NCBI GenBank assembly: GCA_002179805.1
Contig: NAVB01000392.1
Span: 1 to 57,256 of the forward strand
DNA length: 57,256 nt
Direction: 5' to 3'
From: Acanthamoeba lenticulata
Taxonomy: Eukaryota; Discosea; Longamoebia; Acanthamoebidae
This document shows positions 10,539-20,096 of the stretch, piece by piece. The stretch's first letter is position 1. The number at the start of each line of letters is the position of its first letter. The notes under the pieces were generated by a model. The model saw only the letters and a list, made by a program, of their open reading frames with translations. It was not told where the DNA came from and searched no databases. A program made the translations under genes and the position numbers.

Positions 10539-11200
10539 TTATGGCGTGTGGGGCCTGGGAAGGTCCTTGATGGCACTCACCACCTTCTTGAGATCAGACT
10601 CAAGCGCGGAGCCAGCCTTAAGGCTCACCAAAACACAGCTCGTGGGCCTCTTGCAGCCGCTCGAAGCACCAAGGTCCTCCTTGCTGGGCACAAACACGTA
10701 GGGGATGTTGGCCTCCTCGCACAGAACGGGCACGTGCGTGATCACGTCGATCGGAGAGATGTCTCCGGCGATGACGGCCACACTGCAAACACCACCCACA
10801 GCAAAAGCAATAAGAAAATCAAAAAAATTAGCGGCCAATTTTGTGTGGAATACAACAATCTCGCAAATTGCGCGGTGGAAAAAACGAATGAATGCTTGAA
10901 TGAGGCAGAAGAGACGAACCCAGTCTCCTTCTTCTTGACAGCCTTAATGACTTCCTTCACTCCTCGCCTCAAGCCCTTCTCCTTGGAGGCTAATGACGAA
11001 AACGGGAATTGAAGAACAAGGTTAAAACACAAGAATTGAACAATATAAAAGGGGGTGCATGTGAGTGGAAGGCCATCGAAAAATGACGGACCCTTCTTGT
11101 TGAGCTTGAGAATCTTCTTCGTGAGCTTCTTGTCCGCCAGGGGCTCCGCGATAATGGCGGTGTGGGACGTCTTTTGCTTCTTCTTGGCGGGCTCGCTCAT
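10539..11200 (-). CDS. NHP2: H/ACA snoRNP core protein NHP2 (L7Ae family), 140 aa
   Basis: Three exons in phase: 11092-11200, 10920-10989 and 10539-10782. A Lys-rich N terminus is followed by 'PLADKKLTKKILKLNKK', 'LRRGVKEVIKAVKKKETG' (RNA-binding L7Ae loop), 'VAVIAGDISPIDVITHVPVL', 'CEEANIPYVFVPSKEDLG' and 'SGCKRPTSCVL'. These fit NHP2 better than the related SNU13 or RPL7A, by the 'RRGVKEV' and 'KEDLGA..GCKRPT' blocks. NHP2 is a core protein of H/ACA snoRNPs, which pseudouridylate rRNA in the nucleolus, and of telomerase in animals. Length is close to the human protein. Confidence 0.93.
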
Positions 11201-11416
11201 CTTGCTCAAGCAGGGAGGTCGGAGGATCTAGAATCAGATGAAAGTTGTCGCAACCTCCGTCCCACACGCCCACAGTCCGCTAGGCCAAAGCGTTCCGGTT
11301 TTTCTCTCCGCTCCTTTTAGCCCCATTTTTTGCGGACAGACGAAAAAAAAAACATAAAACGTGCGATTTATTTTTGAGGTGGCCGACAAGCTCTCGCAGG
11401 AGGATCACAGCAGTGG

Positions 11417-12831
11417 TCACCAAGAGAACCACAAAGTGAGCACCAAAGCCACGCCCAAGCAGGCAAGCGCTAGTCGGAACACCATCTGAGCCTCGCGTTG
11501 CATGGGCGATGGCACAGCGCGCAAAAACTCCACCACCTCAGGCTTGCCATGAGTCTTCACCGCCAACATGTGCGCGTTCAGTTCTTCTGTGCCATAGGGC
11601 ACTACTACACCTGAATCCAAAAGGTAAACATTGTGATATGCGGGCTGCGAGAGAGAGAGAGAGAGAGAGGAGAGGCGAGTGATGGGTAAGCTCGTACTTG
11701 CATCAGCTCCATACTGCACCAGGACTCGAATCAGCTCCAGGTTGCCCGCCACGGCAGCGGCATGAATCGAGGCCCATTGACCCGGCCCCTTGGTCGGAGG
11801 CACGCCGTGCTTCAGGAGCTCAGCTGTGGCTGGCACGTTGCCAGCACGCACAGCTTTGTCCAAGGCGCCAGTGGCCTTTCGCGCGAGAGCAGTCGGCGCT
11901 CCGGCCAACAGGAGCTGCAGTGATTGCACGTCGCTCGCTGTGGCCTTCTCGATGGCAAACAAGAGGCCATCCTCCGTCACCTTTCTGGTAGCGGCGTCAT
12001 CTTGCAACTGTTCAAACAGCCCAACAAACCAGCCCGAGCGGTACTGCTTCAGCTTGTCGAGGAAAAGCTGCACCAGGCTCGGCACACCCGTGGTGCTGGC
12101 GGCGATAAGGCATCGCACACACTCGGGTAGGTCCACACGAGCGCCATGGTCGAGGAGCCATTGGACTGTTTCATCGTGGCCACTTTCGGTGGCGAGGCTC
12201 AGTGGTGTGTGGTACTGGAGCTCCGTGGGCAGGTGGGCCGCCGCTGAGCCATCGAGCGGCAGCAGGCTCGGTACGTTGATGTGGGCGTGAAACTCTTGGA
12301 CAAGCATCTTGACCAACTCGAGACTGCCGCTGTGGCACGTGGCGTGCAATACGTTGGTTTGCCCATCAAGTTGGTCAATGCCACCGCTCAACCGGTGCAA
12401 CAACCCGCGGAAGAGGTCAACAGCGCCCCAGCGACCGCAGACCTCGACTTGCACGCGCAGGGGTGAGTTCCGCACAACAGAACGCCACTCTCGGCGCCGA
12501 TCAAAGTAGAGGCGCCTCCACCTTGCGGCTGGTGACTCTGTGTGCCCCCCCCCCCACATGATAGTTTCAGCAGGTCACTAAAATGGCCGTGGGGCACGCG
12601 TCCCCACGCTGGCCGGCCACACACACACACAGTACCGTTGCTGAGCCCACTCGCCTGGAGGCTGGGTGCATGCAGGCCGTACGTGCGGCGAAGAAGAGCT
12701 CGCCACAACTGAGGATCGCTTGCAATCACGCCAATAGAGCGCACAGTGGTGGCCAGAGCGACTAAATCCTCGCCCTCCAAAAATGAGGCGATGTGGAAGA
12801 GCGCATCGGCAGGAAGAGACGCCAAATCCAT
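11417..12831 (-). CDS. F-box and ankyrin-repeat protein with C-terminal tail anchor
   Basis: Three exons. Exon 1 starts at 12831 and encodes an F-box ('LPADALFHIASFLEGEDLVALA..V'). The large central exon carries five to six ankyrin-type repeats, for example 'NVLHATCHSGSLELVKMLV', 'TPLSLATESGHDETVQWLLDHGA' and 'ASIHAAAVAGNLELIRVLVQYGADA'. The last exon ends in a 19-residue hydrophobic segment immediately before the stop ('LALACLGVALVLTLWFSW'), preceded by a basic stretch. The F-box suggests an adaptor for an SCF ubiquitin ligase and the ankyrin repeats a substrate-binding site. The terminal helix looks like a tail anchor, which would hold the protein on a membrane. Two introns have conventional signals; intron 1 holds a G-run just before its acceptor. 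Confidence 0.8.
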
Positions 12832-13008
12832 CTGGCTTGTTTGTTTAAATTTTGGATGCGCTTGGTATTGTTTTTCGATTCGGTGAAGTGAGAAGAAGAC
12901 AAACCAACAAACGAACTAACGAAGATGATTATCGCGGTGCAAGTGGTTGTTTTTAATTGCTCGACACGCGTGGGGAGCAAATGACCACAACGGGAGTGGG
13001 GAACACGC

Positions 13009-13535
13009 TTAGTAGTCATCATCACCGCCACCGAAGAGGCCCATGCCACCATCACCGTCACCCTCACCGAAGACATCGTCGTCCTCGTCGTCCTTCTCGG
13101 GCTTCTTCTCCTCAGCCTTGGCGGGAGCGGCAGCACCAGCGGCGGGAGCCGCAGCGGCAGCGGGGGCGGGACCACCAGCGGAGATGGAGGTCGAGCCGGT
13201 GACGATCTCGTCCAGCTTCTTGGCATCCGTAACGGCCTTGGCGTAGATCTTGGTGTAGAAGGCGGGCACGTCCACACCAGCGGCGGAGAGCACGGTCTGG
13301 AGCTTGTCGGCCTTTTGAGAAGAAGAGGAGAGAGAAAGATTAGAAGACTATAAAGAACAAGAAATCTCTTTGCCTGAATGAAGGCGCAAGAACAAAAAGA
13401 GAGAGAGAGAGAGAGAGCAGAAATTGAGGGACGGAGAATGTGGCGTACATCAACCGAGACGCCACCGTCGTGCAGCAGCCACACAGCGTAAGTGACCGCG
13501 AGGTCGGAAATCTCACCCTTGCTCAGCTTGTCCAT
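13009..13535 (-). CDS. RPLP1: 60S acidic ribosomal protein P1, 129 aa
   Basis: Two exons in phase: 13449-13535 and 13009-13311. 'ISDLAVTYAVWLLHDGGVSVD' joined to 'ADKLQTVLSAAGVDVPAFYTK' is the P1 dimerisation domain. An Ala/Gly/Pro hinge (AAAAAPAAGAAAPA) and an acidic-lysine stretch follow. The conserved stalk tail, usually ending MGFGLFD, here reads 'GGMGLFGGGDDDY', altered and extended. P1/P2 dimers on P0 form the ribosomal stalk that recruits elongation factors. The length is slightly above the usual 105-115. The intron is GA/CT-rich. Confidence 0.93.
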
Positions 13536-13759
13536 AGTGTCGTTGAGAGATTTGTAGTTTCGGAGGTGACCGACTTAGCCTGTAGGAGCCACAAATGTCA
13601 CGCACAACAGGAGAAGGAAGAATCTGTATTTCGCCCGCGCCTTGCCTTCTCGCACCAGCGAGTCGACACGAGAAAAATGTCAGGAAACCGGCGTACGCTG
13701 AATTCCTTTATTTCCGGATTTTTCCACACACAGGGGTGACGTCCGGCCATTTGTCGCGT

Positions 13760-16208
13760 TCACAACCGCGCCACCTTTTGCTGCCGTGCCTTCGCCAGCT
13801 CCTCTGCCGCTCGCTGGCCGGAGACCATGGCCCCATGAATCGTCGCAGCTGCGCTGAGGTTGGTGGCTTCTCCGGCAAAGAAGACACTGCGTCCAATAGG
13901 CTGCAGAAAAAATAAACCCAAAAAATGAGTGAACGATTCCTGAGCTGCGCATGCAGTCGAAAAGGCTGATGGAGGCACCTTGGCAAGAGCCGTACGACTT
14001 CCGTGAGCGCCTACAGAAGGCGCCGAATACGAGCCTCGCACGTAGGGCTGCTTCGTCCAATCTTGGATCTGTTTTTTTTTAACAACAACATGTTGTCAGT
14101 GGCCACTGAGAGTGTCACGCGCAGAGGGCAATGCTGACGTGCCATGAAATCAACAAATGCCGCACTGGCGGGACGCGGGTTACTCTCTGTCCCGTAAACT
14201 GCATCGAGTTGCTTGACGAACGAGTCAGCGGCTTGCTTGGGCGACACAGACGAGGCTGCGGCCGCTTGGTCGCCTGTAAAGAGGGGGAGAGGCTGATTAA
14301 AGACCAAAATTTGTTCATGGGGGGGGGGATGGGGGAAGCGCCGCTACCTGTAACGAAGCCGGTGACGATGGGCACGTCCTTGCCATAGGTCCAAAATTGA
14401 GGGACCTATTGGTGGGTTAGCCCCTACCACGTTAGGCCACCCAACGAAGCGTTCAATGTGTGAAGGCGTACAAAACTGTCAGAGCAGATGACCAAGTGAT
14501 GCTTCTCCTGCCAGAAGATCTTGTTGAACTTGACAAAGATCTACAAAGATGGGAGAGATAGATTAGGTCAATCAAGTGTGTAAGCCTGAAGAGTCAGCAC
14601 ATGGCTACAGTGCAGTACCTTCATGCCAGCATCCATGCGGAGCTCCTTGATGCCATTCTGCTTGTCCTGCGGAAGGGCGGGAACGAATTGAATGTCGCCG
14701 TCCTGCAAGATTCGCAGCGGAACAGTGACGATGACTTGGCTCGCCACGATCGTCTGCACGAAGATAAACCATTCCGACTCAACAGCAAAACCAAGACAAA
14801 AGTGCGCTTGCGAGTACTAATCGACAGGGTTTGGGGGGGGGGAACTGTCACCTCTCCGTGGGTATTGGTCACCTTGATCGCTTCCGCGTTGGTATAGTCG
14901 ATCTTCTTCACGGGCCAGTTGAGGCGGATCTTGAGACCCTTCTGCAGACGTTGCAGGACAGGCGCATAGGACTGCTTCACCTGTATACCCCCCCCCCCCA
15001 AAACGCAAACACCAAATGTCAATCACACGTATGGTTGGGCGGCCAAATCTCATTCTTGCAACGGAAAGCACAAAACCTGCAAGTTGCCCTCGCCTTCCTC
15101 CTCGTTGGCGGCGGCCTGCTCCACTGCGAATTGAACCGCGCTGAGCTTGTCCACTGTAGTGCCCCAGGTCTGTGTTGTTGTTGTTGTTTAGAGTGTGGTT
15201 GCCAAAATGAGATCCAGCCGTTATCATGAGGCTGAGCGATTCCAGGAGCAAAGGGGGAACCTGCCTTGGCGTAGAGGGCATCAGCCACGCCGAGCATGCG
15301 GTAGGGCAGTCCGTGGTCAACGAGCCACTGCATACCCCGCATAGTATGAGGAAAGATGCGCACGAGGTGAGTTCCCCCTCCCCTCCCCCCGCCCCCGTAA
15401 GGACGAGACTCGAACCTGCATGAACGAGATATCGCCCTTCGGGGGGTTCTCCTCGAGCTCACCAATGAGCTTGAAGAGTTGCTTGAGGTCAGCATCATCA
15501 CCGTGGAGGCCAATCAGCTTTCGCTCTCGTCCTGTGGGGTTGAGGATCGGCACAGGCCACCACCAAAAATGAGCCTTTCTGCGTTGAGGCTCTGAAGGGA
15601 ACATTCTCGAAATGCAAGGAACCATGCGCGTACCAAGGTAGAAGTACTCGTACTGGGGCCGAGAGGGGTTAGGCTGGAAAATGCTGAACACGTCCGCCGT
15701 GTCCAGACCGAGCTCACGCACCATCTTGCCCAATAGGTTGTTTTCTCCATGCACGAGTTCACCGCCTGCCAAAGTTCCAAAAAGGTTGTCAGCTGCCAAC
15801 ACTACACCGTCAGTGCCACTGGCGGTGCTGGCGCACACCAATTTCAATGGGCCTGCCATTGCCGGAGAACGTCCAGTCCTGCGCACAAATAAATACGTCA
15901 CAAACAAATAAAAATAGTATTTATAAAAATAATGAAAATTGGTGGCCCACCAACGGAGAAAAGAAAGGCCAAGTTTACCTGCTTGACGCGACCACCAACA
16001 TAGTCGGCGGCTTCAACGAGCTCTACCGGGATGTTGTGCTCGTTTTGCAGGACTTGGGCAGCATAGAGACCTGCAGCAGGTAAAAATATAAGCCACCACC
16101 GGTGCTGGTTAGCTGCAAGAGCTCAAAAAAACAACAACAGCAGTCTCCGGAGCGGCAGAACGGCGTACCGGCGGCACCGGCACCGACAATAACCACAGGG
16201 TGCTGCAT
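13760..16208 (-). CDS. FAD-dependent amine oxidase (monoamine/polyamine oxidase family)
   Basis: A gene of about ten exons starting at 16208. The N terminus has the Rossmann FAD motif 'VVIVGAGAAGL', then 'VELVEAADYVGGRVKQ', which matches the conserved E(A)..GGR block. 'RPIEIG' joins 'GELVHGENNLLGKMV' across an intron, as in polyamine oxidases (IELG..IHG..N). Near the C terminus 'VFFAGEATN' followed by 'ATIHGAMVSGQRAAEEL' is the second FAD-binding motif. Such enzymes oxidise amines or polyamines and release hydrogen peroxide. No transmembrane tail is seen and the protein ends 'QQKVARL'. This C-terminal tripeptide ARL is a weak PTS1-like sequence, so a peroxisomal site is possible but unproven. 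Substrate cannot be fixed from sequence. Confidence 0.85.
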
Positions 16209-16494
16209 CTTGTGTGGGGAAAAGTAAAGCCAGGGGACAGAGGAGAAGAAAAAATGGATTTTATTTGGAGAATAATTGCATTGCTGCAGCTCCGCCAGTG
16301 GAGGGCTTGTTCTGGTTTTCAAAGGGAGAACCAGGAGAGGCATGGCCGGGGTACGCCGACGTGCGAATTTCCTTGCCCTTTCCTTTTTGTTGTTAGAAAA
16401 AATTGTCTTTCGCCTTACCATTTACGGGCCTTGAGCGGCTGCTCGTAAGGCTGAACAACTCTCGAATCGAGAGTGTAATATAGATAGATACTAG
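16209..16494. other. Divergent intergenic region, 286 bp
   Basis: Lies between the amine oxidase and the first GTPase gene, which are transcribed away from each other. It includes a near-palindrome CTCTCGAATCGAGAG at about 16458-16472. No gene seen. It may also hide an upstream exon of the GTPase gene, whose N terminus is atypical. Confidence 0.45.
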
Positions 16495-17307
16495 ATGGAG
16501 AAGCCAAAGGCATACACCTTGCCTCTTCGGACGTCAGGAGATCTTGGTGTGGGGAAAACCTCCTTAATGTTAAGGTGGTTTCAAGGCACCTTCTCCGGTG
16601 TCGAGTTGGTGACCATTGGGGGGGACACACAGTGTAAGGTAATCAACGTACGAGATATCAACGTAAAAGTTGATATGGTGGACACCTGCGGTCAAGAAAA
16701 GTTCAGGTTCGAGCCCCTTCTCTTTCTTAAACTCCCCTGCTTCGCGACTTCCTCGCGCCAACACAAAGTGTTGCTCCGCGCCGTGCAGGCAGATCACTGG
16801 CAGCTTCTACAAAAGAACAGAAGGTTTGATGTTGGTTTACGACGTCACCAACCGAACTAGTTTTGATGCTATTAAAACTAGTTGGTATAACGAGGTTAGA
16901 ACCACGCCATACCAGAGCTCCCTTTGTATATTTTATTTATTTATGTATTTATGTATTTATTTATTGACATAACGAGGCTTATCTTCGTGGCTGGCACACA
17001 GGCGACGCGGTATATGGGCAAGGACAAGATCATCATTCTGGTTGGCAACAAAAAGGATATCGAGGACCAAAGGGTTGTCAGCACGGAGGAAGGGCAACAA
17101 CTGGCCACTGAGTTGGAGATTAATCACTTCATTGAAACGTCGTGCAAGGAAGACATTAACGTCCAGGAGGCATTCGATCTGCTCATCACGTCCATCGTCG
17201 AGAAGAAGGAAAGGGCTCGGGCGCCTATTCCGTCACCTTCCAAGAACACTGTGTACCTCAACGATGACGACGTTCCCCCAAAGAAGAAAGGGTGCACCTT
17301 GTGGTAA
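16495..17307 (+). CDS. Divergent Ras/Rab-like small GTPase, 207 aa
   Basis: Three exons in phase: 16495-16706, 16789-16894 and 17002-17307. G1 is '[11 protein letters not shown]', G3 reads 'VDTCGQEKFR' in place of WDTAGQE, G4 is 'VGNKKD' and G5 'ETSCKED'. The switch II helix 'ITGSFYKRTEGLMLVYDVT' is Rab-like. The C terminus 'KKKGCTLW' gives a single cysteine followed by three residues, CaaX-like with an unusual Trp, not the double-cysteine Rab ending. The first beta strand ('AYTLPLRTS') is poorly conserved; an alternative upstream exon joining at CAG|GAGAT (16532) cannot be excluded. It is a paralogue of the next gene. Confidence 0.82.
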
Positions 17308-18120
17308 AAAAGAAGTTTGACTTCCGGAGCGCGATGTACAGCAAACTAAGCATATGACACGCAGAACACAACGTGGACCATCGATTCAATTTTTGTTGCA
17401 ACCAGCAAGTCTCCCATAATTAGGGCGTACGACGGGCCGTACAAACATCTCCTTTTGTCACCGCAAGTCTTTACTAAACCCTCTACGGTCTGCTTTATTG
17501 TCCTGGCCTTGCCATGGCTGGTGTAACAATCAGTTGACCGTTGTATACTACAACGCCAGGCTAAAAAACCTTCGCACTGATTCACCCTCTGAAGTGCGTT
17601 GACCTGAACCTGACACAGTGATCACACTATCCAAAAAGAAAAAAAGAGAACAGCCAGCAACCGCGACCCCTCACGGGTGGTATTGCGCAGCGCCAACTCG
17701 CCCAGCTTCACCTTCGTCATGGCCAGCGCAACAGCATAACGACGTCTGCTGTGGCTCGTGCGCTGACTTGTCTCCGGGCTGTGCCGAGCGCAGTGCGCGG
17801 ACGCGAGCCGTGCCTTGGCGAGGTGAGGAAGCACAGAAAGAGAGGGGCAGTGAGCGAAGCCCGAGCTCGTCGTGGCACCGCACGCTCGGCTACGCTCGAC
17901 GGGAAGGTTAATGTTCCATGTAAAATTTCGGCGCCAGACCTTCAGCGAGAGTGTGCCCAGACCACTCACTCACGAGCGCACCAATCAGTGCAGCGCGTAC
18001 AGAAAAAGGCAGCAAAACGGTCTCGCCGTACGCGTGCTGTTGTTGTTGTTACTTGCCTATCTTCAGACGTAACGTTCGCCAAGAAGAATAATCAGAAATA
18101 GAAGGGAGGCGTCCAAACCC
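17308..18120. other. Intergenic, 813 bp, holding a dispersed repeat copy
   Basis: Lies between the two GTPase genes. No coding gene is supported; open frames here are short and without splice partners. The notable content is the GC-rich repeat at 17749-17861. The stretch just before the second gene (18040-18120) is AT-richer and likely promoter. Confidence 0.55.
17749..17861 (+). repeat. Dispersed ~110-bp GC-rich repeat, copy 1
   Basis: Nearly identical to 32910-33018: three substitutions and one 4-nt gap over about 110 bp. The 5' part can fold: GGCTCG and GCGC near the start pair with GCGC and CGAGCC about 50 nt later. Intergenic location. It could be a small mobile element, a structured RNA, or a remnant of either. 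Confidence 0.75.
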
Positions 18121-19135
18121 ATGGAGTACCTCGATTTGAAGCTTGATTTCGTCAAGGTGAGGCTTGCTGGCGACCACGGTGTTGGCAAAACGAGCCTTAT
18201 GACTCGATTTCTAGGTGCGATCTCTTCTCATCTAATCTGATTTGCGGTCACAAGGACACACCCGCTCAACTTGGCCCCTCCTCCATAACCAACAGACGAT
18301 ACATTCAGCGCTACACAGGTCACAGTGGATCAGGAAGTCAAATTCAAGACTTGCACAGCCCTGGGCGAGACGTTCAAAGTCCAGCTCATTGACACAGCTG
18401 GCCAAGAACGCTTCAGGTGCGTGCGCCTTGGGGTTCTGTCTGGTGTTTGTTTGTGTGTCTGTGTCTGCGCGTGACGTTGGTCGCGCAAGTTGGTCTCGTC
18501 CTCAGCTCTCTTTCACACACACATTCTATTCAGAACGGTGACGAGTAGCTACTATCGTGGTGCCAACGGCGTCTTGTTGACCTTTGACATCACTTCTAAG
18601 GAGTCGTTCGACGACCTGCAAGAGTGGCTGGCTGAGGTTTGTCCCCGTCTCACGGCCATTGCACGCATTGGAGTGTGTAGCGGCATGCTAAGCGACGTCT
18701 CCGCGTGCAGGTGGACCGATACACGGTGGGCGGCGTCATAAAGATTGTAGTGGGCACCAAGGGCGATTTGGCGGAGGAGCGGTGCGCGGCCGATCCTTTC
18801 CTTTCTCCTTCTTCGTATGTGTAGTGGTGTTAGCCCTGCTGACGTGGCTGCTGGACAGCAGGGTTGTATCGGTGGAGGAGGCCAAGGCCTACGCAGAGAA
18901 GGTCGGAGCGACCTACGTCGAGACGTCGGCCAAGGATGGCACAAACGTGCAGGAGGCCTTTGACACGCTCCTCACAAAGATTGTCGAGCTGGTCCCCGAA
19001 GCTGGCCGAGGCACGTCAGGCGCCGCGTCGGCTAAGGGCAAGAGCGCCAAGGCCAGCAAGAAGGAAACTGTTGACCTACATGCGGTAGATGAGAGTGGTG
19101 AAAAGAAAAAGAAGAAGGGGTGCACCCTCTTTTAA
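18121..19135 (+). CDS. Divergent Ras/Rab-like small GTPase, 220 aa
   Basis: Five exons in phase: 18121-18214, 18296-18416, 18534-18636, 18711-18781 and 18862-19135. G1 is '[11 protein letters not shown]', G3 '[10 protein letters not shown]', switch II '[19 protein letters not shown]' is Rab-like, G4 is 'GTKGDL' (Thr for the usual Asn) and G5 'ETSAKDG'. The Lys-rich C terminus ends '[10 protein letters not shown]', a CaaX-like box whose final Phe fits geranylgeranylation by GGTase-I. It shares the ending pattern GCTL[W/F] and overall layout with the neighbour at 16495, so the two probably arose by tandem duplication and diverged. Likely role: membrane trafficking or signalling switch; partner unknown. 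Confidence 0.87.
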
Positions 19136-19340
19136 TCTCTTCTTCTCGGACTCGAGTGTAAGCAGGGGCGCCCCCTTTGGCCCAGTGGGCCTTCACCTCC
19201 GCTTCTTCAAGGCCCACCCGGAAGACTCTTTCGCTGAGCACGTGCTGGTGTCGACAAGTTCAACCCCGTTGACAACGTGCCTGGCCAGACCAGCACCAGG
19301 CCACTTCTTCACCAAAGCTGACCAGAGAGAAAAAACTGCC

Positions 19341-19989
19341 ATGGACACCAAGCAAGAGACCACAGTGCCGGACAGCGCCGAGGTGATGCACCTCAAGAGC
19401 CTCATTCGCGCCGTACCCGATTTTCCGAGCCCCGGCATCTTGTTTCGCGACATCACGCCCCTGCTTGGTGACGCCGCTGGTCTTCGCTTGACCTTCAAGC
19501 TTCTTGCCGATCAGCTGCGGAACGCCGGTCTTGCTTCTCAAATCAATCTCGTTGCGGGGATGGAGGCGCGTGGATTCTTGGTGGGTGTGGGCCTTGCGCT
19601 GGAGCTCAACGTGGGCTTCGTGATGCTGCGCAAGCCCAACAAGCTGCCTGGCGAGCGTCACATCGTCTCATACGGCAAGGAGTATGGCAAGGACGTTCTC
19701 GAGATCCCTGTGGACGCGGTCAAGGAGGGCCATAACGTCGTGGTGGTCGATGGTACGCCCGCCTCCTCATCCTGCGGAGCTCGCAGACTCATCGTGTGAA
19801 CACGTGCTGCGTCGGTTGTCAGACCTCATCGCGACGGGAGGCACTGCGTTGGCCGCCTGCCAGCTGGTGGAGAAGGCCGGGGGCAAGGTGACGGCGACCT
19901 CGTTCGTCATCTCGCTCGACGACCTGCCGGGCAAGAGTCGCCTCGCCACGGCGGGCTACTCGGTCTACTCCCTCCTCAACTACGCTTGA
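19341..19989 (+). CDS. APRT: Adenine phosphoribosyltransferase, 192 aa
   Basis: Two exons in phase: 19341-19752 and 19823-19989. 'PDFPSPGILFRDITPLLGD' is the signature N-terminal block of APRT, followed by 'VAGMEARGFLVG' and 'RKPNKLPGERHIVSYGKEYG'. The PRPP-binding loop 'VVVVDDLIATGGTALAA' is reconstituted across the intron, which splits one Asp codon. The enzyme salvages adenine to AMP using PRPP and is cytosolic. Salvage fits a phagotrophic protist. Length is typical (about 180). Its 3' end faces the malate synthase gene, with 107 bp between the stops. Confidence 0.95.
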
Positions 19990-20096
19990 GCAGAAAGCTG
20001 CTCTCAAGGGCTCTTGTTAAAACGTTGTTTGTAAAACTGGTTTGTAGTGCGCTTTCCAGAAGACAACAACCTGGTGAGTGTTACTCCAAAAGCGCC

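Noticed and set aside
17671..17883. Possible protein family shared by the two dispersed repeat copies
   Set aside because: About 30 codons match on the minus strand at both sites, but one copy lies inside an intron and neither has a start, stop or splice context that makes a gene. The match follows from DNA identity.
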